DNA of 64,000 nt, taken from assembly GCA_036186865.1 (NCBI GenBank), contig AP025074.1:6438877-6502876 (forward strand), read 5' to 3'. A program made the translations under genes and the position numbers. Source of the stretch: Eustoma russellianum. Taxonomy: Eukaryota > Streptophyta > Magnoliopsida > Gentianales > Gentianaceae. This document shows, in pieces, positions 23,148 to 33,789 of the stretch (position 1 is its first letter; every line of letters starts with the position of its first letter). Under the pieces are notes generated by a model. That model made no database searches and was not told where the DNA came from. It saw nothing but the letters and a program-made list of their open reading frames with translations.

Positions 23148-23319
23148 GCTTCTTAGTGTGTGAGAAAACGTTTAAAACACTTATAAGAAGGAAAGAAAGT
23201 GTCACCTTGTTGTAGATACCAAATATGAAGAATATAAGAAAACCAGAAAATTTCCAGCAACTTTGCAACTTGGAGTGTAAACTGTTTTCAGCTCAAATAA
23301 GAATATGGTGCTCAACCTT

Positions 23320-23331
23320 GCTCTGATACCA
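23320..23331 (-). other. Copia A primer-binding site
   Basis: TGGTATCAGAGC on the minus strand, two bases inside the LTR. Confidence 0.92.
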
Positions 23332-23333
23332 AT

Positions 23334-26097
23334 TGTTGGACCTGTATAGCACCACTAGAGGGGGGGGTGAATAGTGGGTTAGCGGAAATTACACTACAAT
23401 TACCTTCAAAAACTTGTTTGAAGACCCCTTTGCCTCTTTAGCCTCAGATTCTGGAATTTCCAGAAACAGTTCACTGTTTTGAGTGCTTTGGTTGAACCAC
23501 TTATACACCTGTGCAAGCTCTCAAACTTGGCAGAGATCAAGTTTAGAATGTTTATAGTATGTCATAAAAATTTCAGTCAATTCCAAGCAAGTTTGCACGT
23601 TCAAATAAGCAAGATAAGTAAAGTGTGCAATTCTGGCAGTTTCAGGCAGAATGTTAGCTTAACTTCAAACGATGATATCTCAAAATCTACCCGTGCTATT
23701 TTGATGAATCTTATGTCAAATTAAACCTTACGATGTCTAGTTTAATTTGATATAAGGCTCACTTCAAGATTCATAGGATAACCTATTCAAATTGAACAAG
23801 TTTTGCACACTGGTCAGAATTGTTCACAGAATGTAGCAACAATTTTGTGAAGACGATTTGAATATGCTAAACTCCTTAGAATTTAGTTATTCTTGCGGCT
23901 AATGAAAGCTAACACATTGAAGTATAATATATCCAAAATTCATGCAATTCTAAGACTGTTTGCTTGTTCAATTATGCGTGCCAAGTTAGTGTAATTCTCA
24001 GGCAGAAAACAGTAAGTGCAGGAAATAAGTAAAGAACACAAGGAATTATCCTGGTTCGGTCAATGTGACCTACTCCAGTCCCAAGAGACACCTTCTCTTG
24101 GATTTCACTAAACACCAAACACCAAAGTCACCTTACAAAGCCAAAGGAAGAAGCTTTTCACCAACTTCTTCAAGAGACTTCACCAAAACAAACAGCAACT
24201 AGTTTGTTTCACCTTTGCACCTTTTGCTCACCTCTAAGGAGTAAGCTTTATACACCAGCTTCTCCCTTACAATATGTCGTTTAAAAGGTGTTGAAATGAC
24301 AAGAAATGAAGAACTATACAATCATAAAGCTTGCTGCAAATGTGTTCTTCAATAGAGAAGAATAGAAGAGAAGAATGGAGACAAAGAGCTGAATGTCTTG
24401 CTTGCTTTTCTTTTGTTTTTCGTTGGTGCACTTTTACTCTTCACCTTTGAAGCTATTTATAGCCAAGAGGACAGCCTAAAGGCTCCTCTAAGAGACGTTG
24501 GAGCTGGTTGAGAATGGAGAGATTTCAGCACTTTTCTAGCTATCCAAATGAAACTTATCTTTTGTTGCTTTGAATTGGTCTTCAAACTGAACTTTTATCC
24601 TTCATCTTATCCCATTATAGACGTTGGAGCTGAGGTGGAAAATGGCTTCATTTTAACGTTTAAGAGGCAGCTCCCAATCAGCAATGTCCATGTGTAAATA
24701 ACTTGCCATGTGTGCAGCTGAATTGGCATGTGTTTCGAACAAATTTGGCTCCTCATTTTGAATGTCAAATAGACGTTGGAATGGCCTAAAATATAGGCAT
24801 TGGAGAATAGTTCAAAGATAGAGAGAAATCAGCTTGACTTGGTCTTCAATCATATAGCCGTTGCATATGGCTTTGGTTGAGAGACTTTTGCTTCAAATTT
24901 GCTACATTGTAGGACTTGTTTTTGTCACACATTATAACCTGAATCTTGACCATATAACATACGAAATTTTTCTTCATTTTTGAGCCAACATAGCCGTTGA
25001 AAACAGCTCCAAAATATACAAGAATAATCATTTGAAATCAGCACCAAAATAGGATTTATTTCAACTTGCCTTGACTTGTTCAAAATCTGAAAATTTGAAC
25101 ATGATTTGTGTGCCTATATCCGTTTGCACACATATAATATATAGCCATTTATGTCTTCAACATGTAGCATAGAATACCATATGAAGAATGCCAAGAATTC
25201 CAAGAAAACCATAGATGTGATAACCATAACACAAGAATTCCAATTGAGATACCATGCTGCCCATGCTGCCCGTTTCCATAAATATAGGGCATGTACTATA
25301 TGTGACATAAACACATATAAACATCATATAACCAATATATAACACGTTAGAAGATCCATTGGCAAGTGAAGAGACCAGAATACCCCTTAGCACCAAAATA
25401 GGAATTTTGTCCTAGGATGAACCTAGACATGGTGCTGCTCCAGATTCATTTTTGCCATGATGTGACATGACTTATAAATGTGTCATATGATCATATAAAT
25501 CCGTTGGAAGAAGACCAAATAAGAATGAGAAGTCCAAATGGTGAAATTACCAAAATAACCCTTATAAAGATCAATAAGCTTCACCACCGTGTCAAGTCAG
25601 TTTTTATCCGTGTCAAGCATGCTTTTCCTCAGCCAATTAGATTCTAAATTGAATAAGGATCATGTGGGCTTTTGAATCACTCAATTTGGAGTTCATTTGC
25701 CCAAGATATGAACCAAAACCTGCAATAGGATACTAAACCGAGCAATTTGCCTTATATTGTAAGTCATGTGACTTCAAGGCTTGGTTAGATCATATAATTA
25801 ACATGTATTGGCATATATATCATCTAAGATCAGTTTGAACATATCTTGATTTAGACATGTGATTGAATTGGCCAAGTTCAATCTCATGATCTTAATCAAA
25901 CTTGTTCAATCTTGATTCATTCAATCAATTTCACATTTAGCTCATAAATTCTAGCTCATAAATTCAATCTCATGTACACATATACTTTAAACGTTACACA
26001 CACATACATGCTCACATATGCATTTTGCAATATATCACAACAATCTACATGCTCACATATGCATTTTGCAATCATTCAAACATGATATATCACAACA
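23334..26097 (-). repeat. Copia A 5' LTR
   Basis: 2764 bp from TGTTGGACC to ACAACA on the plus strand. It aligns with the other Copia LTRs but has its own indels. TATA box (GGCTATAAATAGC, minus) near 24447-24459. An extra LTR-end-like segment, ATATATCACAACAATCT, at about 26031-26047 indicates a short duplication of the U3 end. It abuts N1 internal sequence at 26098. Bases 26098-26102 (attgc) are the expected right TSD; the left copy is outside the window. Confidence 0.9.
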
Positions 26098-27206
26098 ATT
26101 GCATCATAAAAACAAAAAAACCAAACAAAAACAAGTAGGTTAGATCACTTGAAAACAAAAACAAAACAAGAAAGCATACTTAGCATCAAAACTGATTTTC
26201 CATTAAGTACTAGTAACCGGCCATTGTGCACTTCATTTAGACACAACTAAGTTGCATTTAGCCATATTAGAATTAGTAAGTTCACTTGCATCAAAAACAG
26301 AAAATAGAAAAAAGAGCAAACTGTCCAAAACCGTGTGGATTAAAACAACTTGTAAAAGCTCATTTGAAATCTTGCTATATGCTAATAGTCTTATCTTTTT
26401 GTTGATTTCAATTGATTCAAACAACTTGTTGGACTTAGATATATTCTGAAATTTAGGAATTGTTTAAGCCCCACATTGTTAAAGAGCTTTCCCATTGTTG
26501 TTTTAGACCAACCTCTGAACTTACATTGCACTATATACAATTTGATCTTGTTGTAATTGTGAATTGAATTCCCACTACATAGTGTTTAGCCGTGTTGTGT
26601 ACGAGGAACTTTCAAATTCCAAATACAACCAATCTTGTGCAATTAAGGGTCGTGGGCAATGTCTCATGTAGGCCGTGAGCAGTAGTCTCACAACAATCAA
26701 GCAAAACCGTCCAAAGAAAGAAAATTAAGCTTGATTGAGAAATACGCGAGAGAAAAGCCAAAAATTGTCAACAAGTAAGAGGCAAGACAAAGAGAGAATT
26801 GCACAAGAAAGCCAAGTGAGGAAAAGCCCAAAGTTAAACATTGCATAAAGGGAAAATCCCGTGCAAATCTCAAAAGAAAGAAAGTGCCCAAACCAAACCC
26901 CAAAAGTGTTGTAGTTTTGAAATATTGAAAGTTTCTAAAGCAAACCCTTGCTAGCACTTTGTTTGTGTGACTTTACTTTCACTTTGCTTCAATTGATAAT
27001 TGCATATGCTGTAAAGTAAATTAAGGGATTGTCTTAAAACAACCCCGTAGATTTCTTTCAGCCAAACAACAATTTGACTTCTGTGATTTACTTGAATCTT
27101 TAGGAGATATAGTCCAAATTGCTGTTTTGAACAATTGTCAACATAAAGTAGAGTATTTGCATCTTATCAATATTTTAATTGGCCTTTGAGATTGTTTTGA
27201 TTAAAC
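26098..27206 (+). other. N1 leader, non-coding
   Basis: About 1.1 kb of AT-rich sequence with no convincing coding frame. It aligns with the N3 leader on the opposite strand (about 45078-46340), for example around the run TTGCATCAAAAACAGAAAA. Confidence 0.75.
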
Positions 27207-28502
27207 ATGATTCTAAAAACCATTTGGGGAGTTGAATGCCATAGGAGAGACTATGATGAACTGGAAAAACGTATGAACTCCTTTGGTCGTACGAATGGTT
27301 TATGGGTTGGATATTGGGAATGTAAAACTCCTAGATATCAAACTCTTCCTCAGTGCAATAAAGATGTTAGTGCATACTACAATGAAATGCTTGATGATTT
27401 GTACTATGCTTATGTTGAAGAACATGAGGAATTAAGCATGATTAGGTTCTTTGCTGGTCTAGATAAAGAAATTGCCGATTGCATGTTAAATGAAAAATTC
27501 TCATCACTTAAGGACATGTATAAAAAGGCAAAGATTGTTCAATCAAACCTAATCCCATGCCAAGTTAATCAAAACTATGGGTATGAACTGAACTCTTGTG
27601 ATTCTGAAAATGACAAACCAAATCCAGTTAAGTTAAGCAATTCGAGTAAGACTATGGATAATATTGAAAATGCATTGCTTCAACTTAGAGACATGGTGCA
27701 AGTAATGATAGAATCTGAAAAGAACAAAGACTTGCAACCTGACATTTCTGTGAATGATGGTTTGTATGAAATTAGCCCCAACATGCCTCAAACTGGAACT
27801 CCTTCATCTGAATTGCATGTTCAACCTTGTGTACTCTCTGAAGAAGACCCTTCACTTGAATCTGTTGGTGATTTCCAAAGTGTTAGTCGTTTTCTTATAG
27901 ATGATGTTAATTGTGATAACACTTTGTCTGAAAATGATTTACATTGTGACATGCATATAAATGAAATCCCTGTGCATGATCTGCATTCTGCTGAGATGCT
28001 TGTTTCTGGGTTACAATTTGAATTACATCCTGTACATTTCATTGATGACATTGATGTAAGTAATTCTGTTGAGAATGACATTGATAAACTAGATTCTTAT
28101 GATTTGATGTTAGCTGAACTAGATTGTCTACTTGATGTGGAGCTTGATCATGATGTCATTATTGAAATAGATTCAGCTACAAACGAACATAAAACCTTGG
28201 ATGAACTAGTTAATGAATTGAATGACATATTTAGTATAGATGAAGATTCTATTTCTAAAATATGTATTTTATCTCATCTTGTTGAATGTCTGCCTGTTGT
28301 CATCTCAATTGATACATCTTGTCTAAATATTGCAAATGTTTGTAAGATTTGTACATTTAGTGTTAACATGTTGCAATATGTTTGTTGGATGTTATTTTAT
28401 CTGTTAGGATGTATGTGTTCTAAAACTTTTGTTATCATATTGTTAATACATCCTAAACATTTTAGAAAGCGTGTACACACCTTATTCTTTCTTCAAAGAT
28501 AA
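27207..28502 (+). CDS. N1 ORF: Gag-like fragment, acidic region and hydrophobic C-terminus
   Basis: 431 residues from the ATG at 27207. Residues about 43-115 align with the second half of the G1 capsid domain: NKDVSAYYNEML against G1 NKSVDEYFKEL, then RFFAGLDKEIADC against RFLGGLNKEIGFQ. There is no CCHC knuckle and no enzyme domain. A short helical, probably coiled-coil stretch (about 150-178) follows, then a long Asp/Glu-rich region. A hydrophobic stretch (about 384-412, from MLQYVCWML to FVIILLIH) that could span a membrane is followed by the basic tail HPKHFRKR. I do not recognise the whole protein. The frame stays open in N2 and N3 despite divergence, which suggests a maintained product. 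Role unknown; a particle or membrane-directed Gag variant is a guess. Confidence 0.7.
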   Translation: MILKTIWGVECHRRDYDELEKRMNSFGRTNGLWVGYWECKTPRYQTLPQCNKDVSAYYNEMLDDLYYAYVEEHEELSMIRFFAGLDKEIADCMLNEKFSSLKDMYKKAKIVQSNLIPCQVNQNYGYELNSCDSENDKPNPVKLSNSSKTMDNIENALLQLRDMVQVMIESEKNKDLQPDISVNDGLYEISPNMPQTGTPSSELHVQPCVLSEEDPSLESVGDFQSVSRFLIDDVNCDNTLSENDLHCDMHINEIPVHDLHSAEMLVSGLQFELHPVHFIDDIDVSNSVENDIDKLDSYDLMLAELDCLLDVELDHDVIIEIDSATNEHKTLDELVNELNDIFSIDEDSISKICILSHLVECLPVVISIDTSCLNIANVCKICTFSVNMLQYVCWMLFYLLGCMCSKTFVIILLIHPKHFRKRVHTLFFLQR

Positions 28503-28640
28503 GGATGCACCAAGGTATTTCACCTTCACCATTTGTATTATCATGTTCCTATTTCGTTATGGTGTAGTTGAGCATACGTGTACATCCTAAACCCCTATCC
28601 CTTAATCTATCCATGTTGAGATTCGAGGACGAATCATTTT

Positions 28641-28654
28641 CAAGAGGGAGGGAA
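28641..28654 (+). promoter_or_regulatory. N1 polypurine tract
   Basis: CAAGAGGGAGGGAA directly before the 3' LTR. In the pol-like frame the preceding bases still read Asp-Ser-Arg...Phe-Gln-Glu-Gly-Gly-Asn-Asp-Glu, a relic of an ancestral pol end like that of G3. Confidence 0.85.
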
Positions 28655-29948
28655 TGATGAGCCCACGATGGGGTCAACACAACATATTTTCATGTATCAT
28701 TTATTGTCATATGTTAGTTCTGTAAGACATGACATTTCAGTGTTCACTCCGCACACACTAGTGCTAGTTCTTATGTCTTATAGTCTTAACTAACCCATAG
28801 GACATGTCATATATGTTGTGCATATTGTGTTTGTTGCTTGTTGTCTTTGAAGATAGGTGAAAGAGAGCTTTGCATTGAAGAAGGATGAACACCTATCAAT
28901 CCATGTTCCATTTGATCAAATGATATCATTGTTCAAACAAAGCTTGGAGATGCACATTAGAATCTGAATTTTTGTCCAAGCAAGTAGGTGATATTCAAGT
29001 AGCTTACAAGCAAGGTGGTAACAAGCACTCATGTCAATTTCAGCCTATGTTTTCACGTTGAAACAAGAATGAGGAAGCAGCTCAAGCCTTCAACCAATAG
29101 AAAGAAGTCTACCAAATGATTTATCCATTCACAATCAAGTTAGAAAATTCAAACAAGCTGCTCAACCAAGGATCCAATCAAGAGGCTTGAGAATTTCGGC
29201 TGGTTCATAAACTAATATGTTTGAAAATTCAACACAAGGCAAGAACCAATCAAAGCTGAGTTTTATCCAAGCTGCACACTCCAAGAGCCAATCAAAACTT
29301 TGGCTGAATTTCAAGCAAGAAAGGAACCGTATGATTAAGAAAGAAATGGTTGAAATTTCAAGCCACAACTTTAACCAATCAAAGCTAAGGGTTCAACCAA
29401 GCAGCTCACTCTTTAAACCAATCAAATTATGGCTGGAAAACAAGCAAAGAAAGAAGAAGAAGCAACCAGCTCCTTTGACAACCGAAAGTTCATCCAACTT
29501 GTTCAAAAAGAAAGGATGTTAATCATAGGCTTGTACTTTGTATTTTAGACCTTGTACTTTTCTTATTTTCGTGTGCTATAAGAGGTTTAGAACCTGAATG
29601 TAATAAGGAGAACACTTATCAAATACAAAGACCAGAATTTCCTTCAAAGGAGTTTTCAACATTTCAAGTTGAGGTTTAAAGCCACCAACGGTTTTCATGC
29701 AAGTTCCAGCCTAGAACTTGTTTGCATTTACTTCTTTATTTGGTTTACAGCATCTTAGGGTCTCATTGAGGTTTTAGATGTGTTGGAGTGCCAAAGAGGA
29801 AGAGGTTTGGCATAGATTGAGCCAAGAACAAAGGTTAAAGCTTAAAGGGTGTCTTTAAGATGTTCTTTGACATAGCTTGGGTTCAAATCAATTTGGAATA
29901 GGAGACAACATCCTTGGCAAACGTTTTCAGCCCCCATTTGGCTCATCA
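28655..29948 (+). repeat. N1 3' LTR
   Basis: 1294 bp with 9-bp inverted ends TGATGAGCC/GGCTCATCA. It has several CCAATCA motifs (about 29090-29420) upstream of a TATAAGA at about 29577-29583. Its first 300 bp or so (U3 start) is unrelated to the coding U3 of G3 or the N3 5' LTR, while the rest is shared. Bases 29949-29953 (cttca) are the expected right TSD. Confidence 0.85.
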
Positions 29949-29950
29949 CT

Positions 29951-30598
29951 TCACTTGAATCTGTTGGTAATTTCCAAAGTGTTAGTCGTTTGCTTATAGA
30001 TGATGTTAATTGTGATAACACTTTGTCTGAAAATGATTTACATTGTGACATGCATATAAATGAAATCCCTGTGCATGATCTGCATTCTGCTGAGATGCTT
30101 GTTTCTGGGTTACAATCTGAATTACATCCTGTACATTTCATTGATGACATCGATGTAAGTAATTCTGTTGAGAATGACATTGATAAACTAGATTCATATG
30201 ATTTGATGTTAGCTGATTTAGATAATCTACTAGAAGTAGAACTTGATAATGATTTCATTGATCAAAATTCAGCTGTAGATGAGCATAAATCTTTAAATGA
30301 ACTAGTTGATGAACTTCTTGATATTTTCAGTCTAGATGAAGTCAATATTTCTGAAATTTCTTCAAACGTTAATCTAGCTGAGAATAGTCCTATTGTCATC
30401 TCAATTGATACATCTTGTCTAAATATTGCACATGTTTGTAAGATTTGTACATTTAGTATTAACATGTTGCAATATGCTTTTTGGATGATGTTTTATCTGT
30501 TAGGATGTATGTGTTCTAAAATTTTTGTTACCATCTTGTTAATACATCCTAAACATTTTAGAAAGCGTGTACACACCTTATTCTTTCTTCAAAGATAA
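29951..30598 (+). pseudogene. N2 ORF, C-terminal half
   Basis: 215 codons in the same frame as the N1 ORF from SLESVG onward, cut at its start by the N1 insertion. The region around 30215-30390 differs strongly from N1 (many substitutions over about 60 residues), yet the frame stays open and the acidic character is kept. The hydrophobic C-terminal stretch (MLQYAFWMMFYLLG...) and the basic HPKHFRKR tail are nearly unchanged. It ends at the same stop as N1. Upstream codons are outside the window. Confidence 0.75.
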
Positions 30599-30732
30599 GG
30601 ATGCACCAAGGTATTTCACCTTCACCATTTGTATTATCATGTTCCTGTTTGGTTATGGTGTAGTTGAGCATACGTGTACATCCTAAACCCCTATCCCTTA
30701 TTCTATCCATGTTGAGATTCGAGGACGAATCA

Positions 30733-30746
30733 TTTTCAAGAGGGAA
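30733..30746 (+). promoter_or_regulatory. N2 polypurine tract
   Basis: TTTTCAAGAGGGAA directly before the LTR; shorter than in N1, missing one GGGA unit. Confidence 0.75.
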
Positions 30747-32316
30747 TGATGAGCCCACGATGTGGTCAACGCAACATATTTTCATGCATCATTTATTGTC
30801 ATATGTTAGTTCTGTAAGACATGACATTTCACTGTTCACTCCGCACACACTAGTGCTAGTTCTTTTGTCTTATAGTCTTAACTAACCCTTAGGACATGTC
30901 ATATATGTTGTGTATCTTGTGTTTATTGCTTGGTGTCTTTGAAGATAGGTCAAAGAGAGCCTTGCATTGAAGAAGCATGAACACCTATCAATCCATGTTC
31001 CATTTGATCGGATGATATCATTATTCAAACAAAGCTTGGAGATGCAAATTAGAATCTGAATTTTTGTCCAAGCAAGTAGGTGATATTCAAGTAGCTTACA
31101 AGCAAGGTGGTGACAAGCAACCATGTCAAATTCAAGTTGTTGTTCACGTTAAAATGGTTGAGATAAAGAAGAAACAAGCTGCTCACATCTTGAACCAATT
31201 AGAAGGAACCTTGCAAACCTTCAAACCAATCACAAACAAGTTGAAGTCAAGAATACAAGCTGCACAACAACTTGTCCAATCAAATCCCTTGAAGAAAAAC
31301 GTTGGTTTAAGGCTTATATGTGTTGAAAATTCAAAGATCAACTTACAACCAATCAAAAGGGAGGATTCAACCAAGCTGCTCACTCCAACATCCAATCAGA
31401 AAACTTGGCTAAAACTTGCAAGGAAAGAAACGTTTTTCATGGCAAATTAGGTTTGAAAATTCAACACCAAAGTTTCAACCAATCAAAAGCAAGCTGTTCA
31501 CTACAAGAACCAATCAGAATTTGGCTGAAATTCAAGCAAGGAAGAGAACGTATGTTGAGCCAAAATTCCTTGAAAAATCAAAGCTACAAGTTGCAACCAA
31601 TCAAAGGGGAGTTCAATCCAAGCTGCACACTAGGATAACCAATCACAATTTTGGCTGGAAACAAGATGGAAGAAACGTTGGCTAAGGAAATATTTTGTTG
31701 AAAATTCAAACACCAACTTGCATCCAATCAAAGGCCATTCCAAGGCAAGATGTTCCATGTCTCAACCAATCAAATTGAACAAGGAAAAGGCTGGAAAAAC
31801 AGGCTCAATCACACGGCAAAGCAACCAGAACTTTTGGAACCAAAAGTTGCTCAAACATTTACCAAGCAAGCACCTTATTTTTAGTGTAGTACTTTGTACA
31901 TTAAAACTTGTACTTCTTAGCATTTTAGTTTGTTATAAGTAGAGTTAGAATCAGATTGTACAAAACAACAATTCAACAACACTTATCAAATACAAAAACC
32001 AGAATTTCCTTCAAAGGAGTTTTCAACATTTCAAGTTGAGGTTTAAAGCCACCAACGGTTTTCATGCAAGTTCCAGCCTAGAACTTGTTTGCATTTACTT
32101 CTTTATTTGGTTTACAAGCATCTTAGGGTCTCATTGAGGTTTTAGATGTGTTGGAGTGCCAAAGAGGAAGAGGTTTGGCAAAGATTGAGCCAAGAACAAA
32201 GGTTAAAGCTTAAAGGGTGTCTTTGAGATGTTCTTTGACATAGCTTGGGTTCAAATCAATTTGGGATAGGAGACAACATCCTTGGCAAACGTTTTCAGCC
32301 CCCATTTGGCTCATCA
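30747..32316 (+). repeat. N2 3' LTR with CCAAT array
   Basis: 1570 bp, ends TGATGAGCC/GGCTCATCA. It contains eleven CCAAT boxes, ten of them CCAATCA, between about 31194 and 31770, spaced roughly 30-95 bp apart. A TTATAAGTA at 31932-31940 could be the TATA box. It is about 280 bp longer than the N1 LTR, mainly within this array. Confidence 0.85.
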
Positions 32317-32378
32317 TAACATGTGACAATAAATGATACATGAAAATATGTTGCGTTGACCCCATCGTGGGCTCATCA
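32317..32378 (-). repeat. N3 3' LTR fragment (62 bp)
   Basis: Reads TGATGAGCCCACGATGGGG on the minus strand, the same U3 start as N1 and N2. It is cut by the N2 insertion; the rest of this LTR should be left of the window. Confidence 0.82.
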
Positions 32379-32392
32379 TTCCCTCCCTCTTG
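32379..32392 (-). promoter_or_regulatory. N3 polypurine tract
   Basis: CAAGAGGGAGGGAA on the minus strand next to the LTR fragment, identical to N1. Confidence 0.82.
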
Positions 32393-32461
32393 AAAATGAT
32401 TCGTCCTCGAATCTCAACATGGATAGAATAAGGGATAGGGGTTTAGGATGTACACGTATGC

Positions 32462-33789
32462 TCAACTACACCATAACCAAATAGGAACATGATAATACAA
32501 ATGGTGAAGGTGAAATACCTTGGTGCATCCATATCTTTGAAGAAAGAATAAGGTGTGTACACGCTTTCTAAAATGTTTAGGATGTATTAACAATATGATA
32601 ACAAAAATTTTAGAACACATACATCCTAACAGATAAAACAACATCCAAAAAGCATATTGCAACATGTTAACACTAAATGTACAAATCTTACAGACATGTG
32701 CAATATTTAGACAAGATGTATCAATTGAGATGACAACATGCATACATTCAACAAGATGAGATGAAATAGATATTTCAAAAATAGAATCTTCATCTATACT
32801 AAATATGTCATTCAATTCATTAACCAGTTCATCCAAGGATTTATGTTCATTTGTAGCTGAATCTATCTCAATAATGACATCATGATCAAGCTCTACATCA
32901 AGTAGACAATCTAGTTCAGCTAACATCAAATCATAAGAATCTAGTTTATCAATGTCATTCTCAACAGAATTACTTACATCAATGTCATCAATGAAATGTA
33001 CAGGATGTAATTCAGATTGTAACCCAGAAACAAGCATCTCAGCAGAATGCAGATCATGCACAGGGATTTCATTTATATGCATGTCACAATGTAAATCATT
33101 TTCAGACAAAGTGTTATCACAATTAACATCATCTATAAGCAAACGACTAACACTTTGGAAATCACCAACAAATTCAAGTGAAGGGTCTTCTTCAGACAGT
33201 ACACAAGGTTGAACATGCAATTCAGATAAATGAGTTCCAGTTTCAGGCATGTTGGGGCTAATTTCATACAACCCATCATTCATAGAAATGTCAGATTGCA
33301 AGTCTTTGTTCTTTTCAGATTCTATCAATACTTGCACCATGTCTCTAAGTTGAAGCAATGCATTTTCAATATTACCCATAGTCTGACTCAAATTGCTTAA
33401 CTTAACTGGATTTGGTTTGTCATTTTCAGAATCACAAGAGTTCAGTTCATACCCATAGTTTTGATTAACTTGCCATGGGATTAGGTTTGATTGAACAATC
33501 TTTGCCTTTTTATACATGTCATAAAGTGATGAGAATTTTTCAGACAACATGCAATCAGCGATCTCTTTATCTAATCCAGCAAAGAACCTAATCATGCTTA
33601 ATTCCTCATGTTCTTCAACATAAGCATAGTACAAATCATCAAGCATTTCATTGTAATATGCACTAACGTCTTTATTGCACTGAGAAAGAGTTTGATATCT
33701 AGGAGTTTTACATTCCCAATATCCAACCCACAAACCATTCGTACGACCAAAGGAGTTCATACGTTCTTCCAGTTCATCATAGTCTCTCC
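32462..33789 (-). pseudogene. N3 ORF, main part (interrupted by Copia C)
   Basis: Same protein as the N1 ORF, from the RRDYDELE region to the C-terminus. The first 12 or so codons are at 45041-45077 beyond Copia C. It differs from N1 at roughly 30 residues and stays open. The capsid-like core is the best conserved part: in the segment matching N1 27421-27540 I count about six silent base changes against two altered codons. The N1 stop is changed to Tyr, adding 23 residues after FFLQR. The hydrophobic C-terminal stretch is present. Broken only by the Copia C insertion. Confidence 0.8.
33785..33789. repeat. Target-site duplication of Copia C, left copy (tctcc)
   Basis: Repeated at 45036-45040. 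The N1 equivalent site has ggaga once (minus-strand sense). Confidence 0.96.

Larger units (their letters stand above)
26098..29948 (+). mobile_element. Non-autonomous Gypsy-derived element N1 (3' part)
   Basis: A plus-strand element entered by Copia A in its leader; its 5' LTR and PBS are left of the window. Visible parts are leader (26098-27206), one ORF (27207-28502), a polypurine tract and a 3' LTR (28655-29948) with ends TGATGAGCC...GGCTCATCA. No protease, RT or integrase is present, so it needs a helper. Leader and ORF match N3 on the other strand. It appears to have inserted into the ORF of N2, since the N2 ORF resumes at 29949. Confidence 0.85.
29949..32316 (+). mobile_element. Non-autonomous element N2 (3' part)
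   Basis: The second plus-strand copy: ORF remainder (29951-30598), polypurine tract and 3' LTR 30747-32316. Its 5' part should lie left of N1, outside the window. It appears to have inserted 62 bp inside the 3' LTR of N3; bases 32317-32321 (taaca) are the expected right TSD. Confidence 0.8.

Noticed and set aside
26043..26097. Copia A LTR ending at 26042 rather than 26097
   Set aside because: Sequence to 26097 is still LTR-like (matches the Copia D LTR end), and N1 internal sequence begins only at 26098.
28655..29948. N1 LTR as a solo LTR
   Set aside because: It is preceded by its own polypurine tract and ORF, so it is the 3' LTR of N1, with N2 sequence resuming after it.
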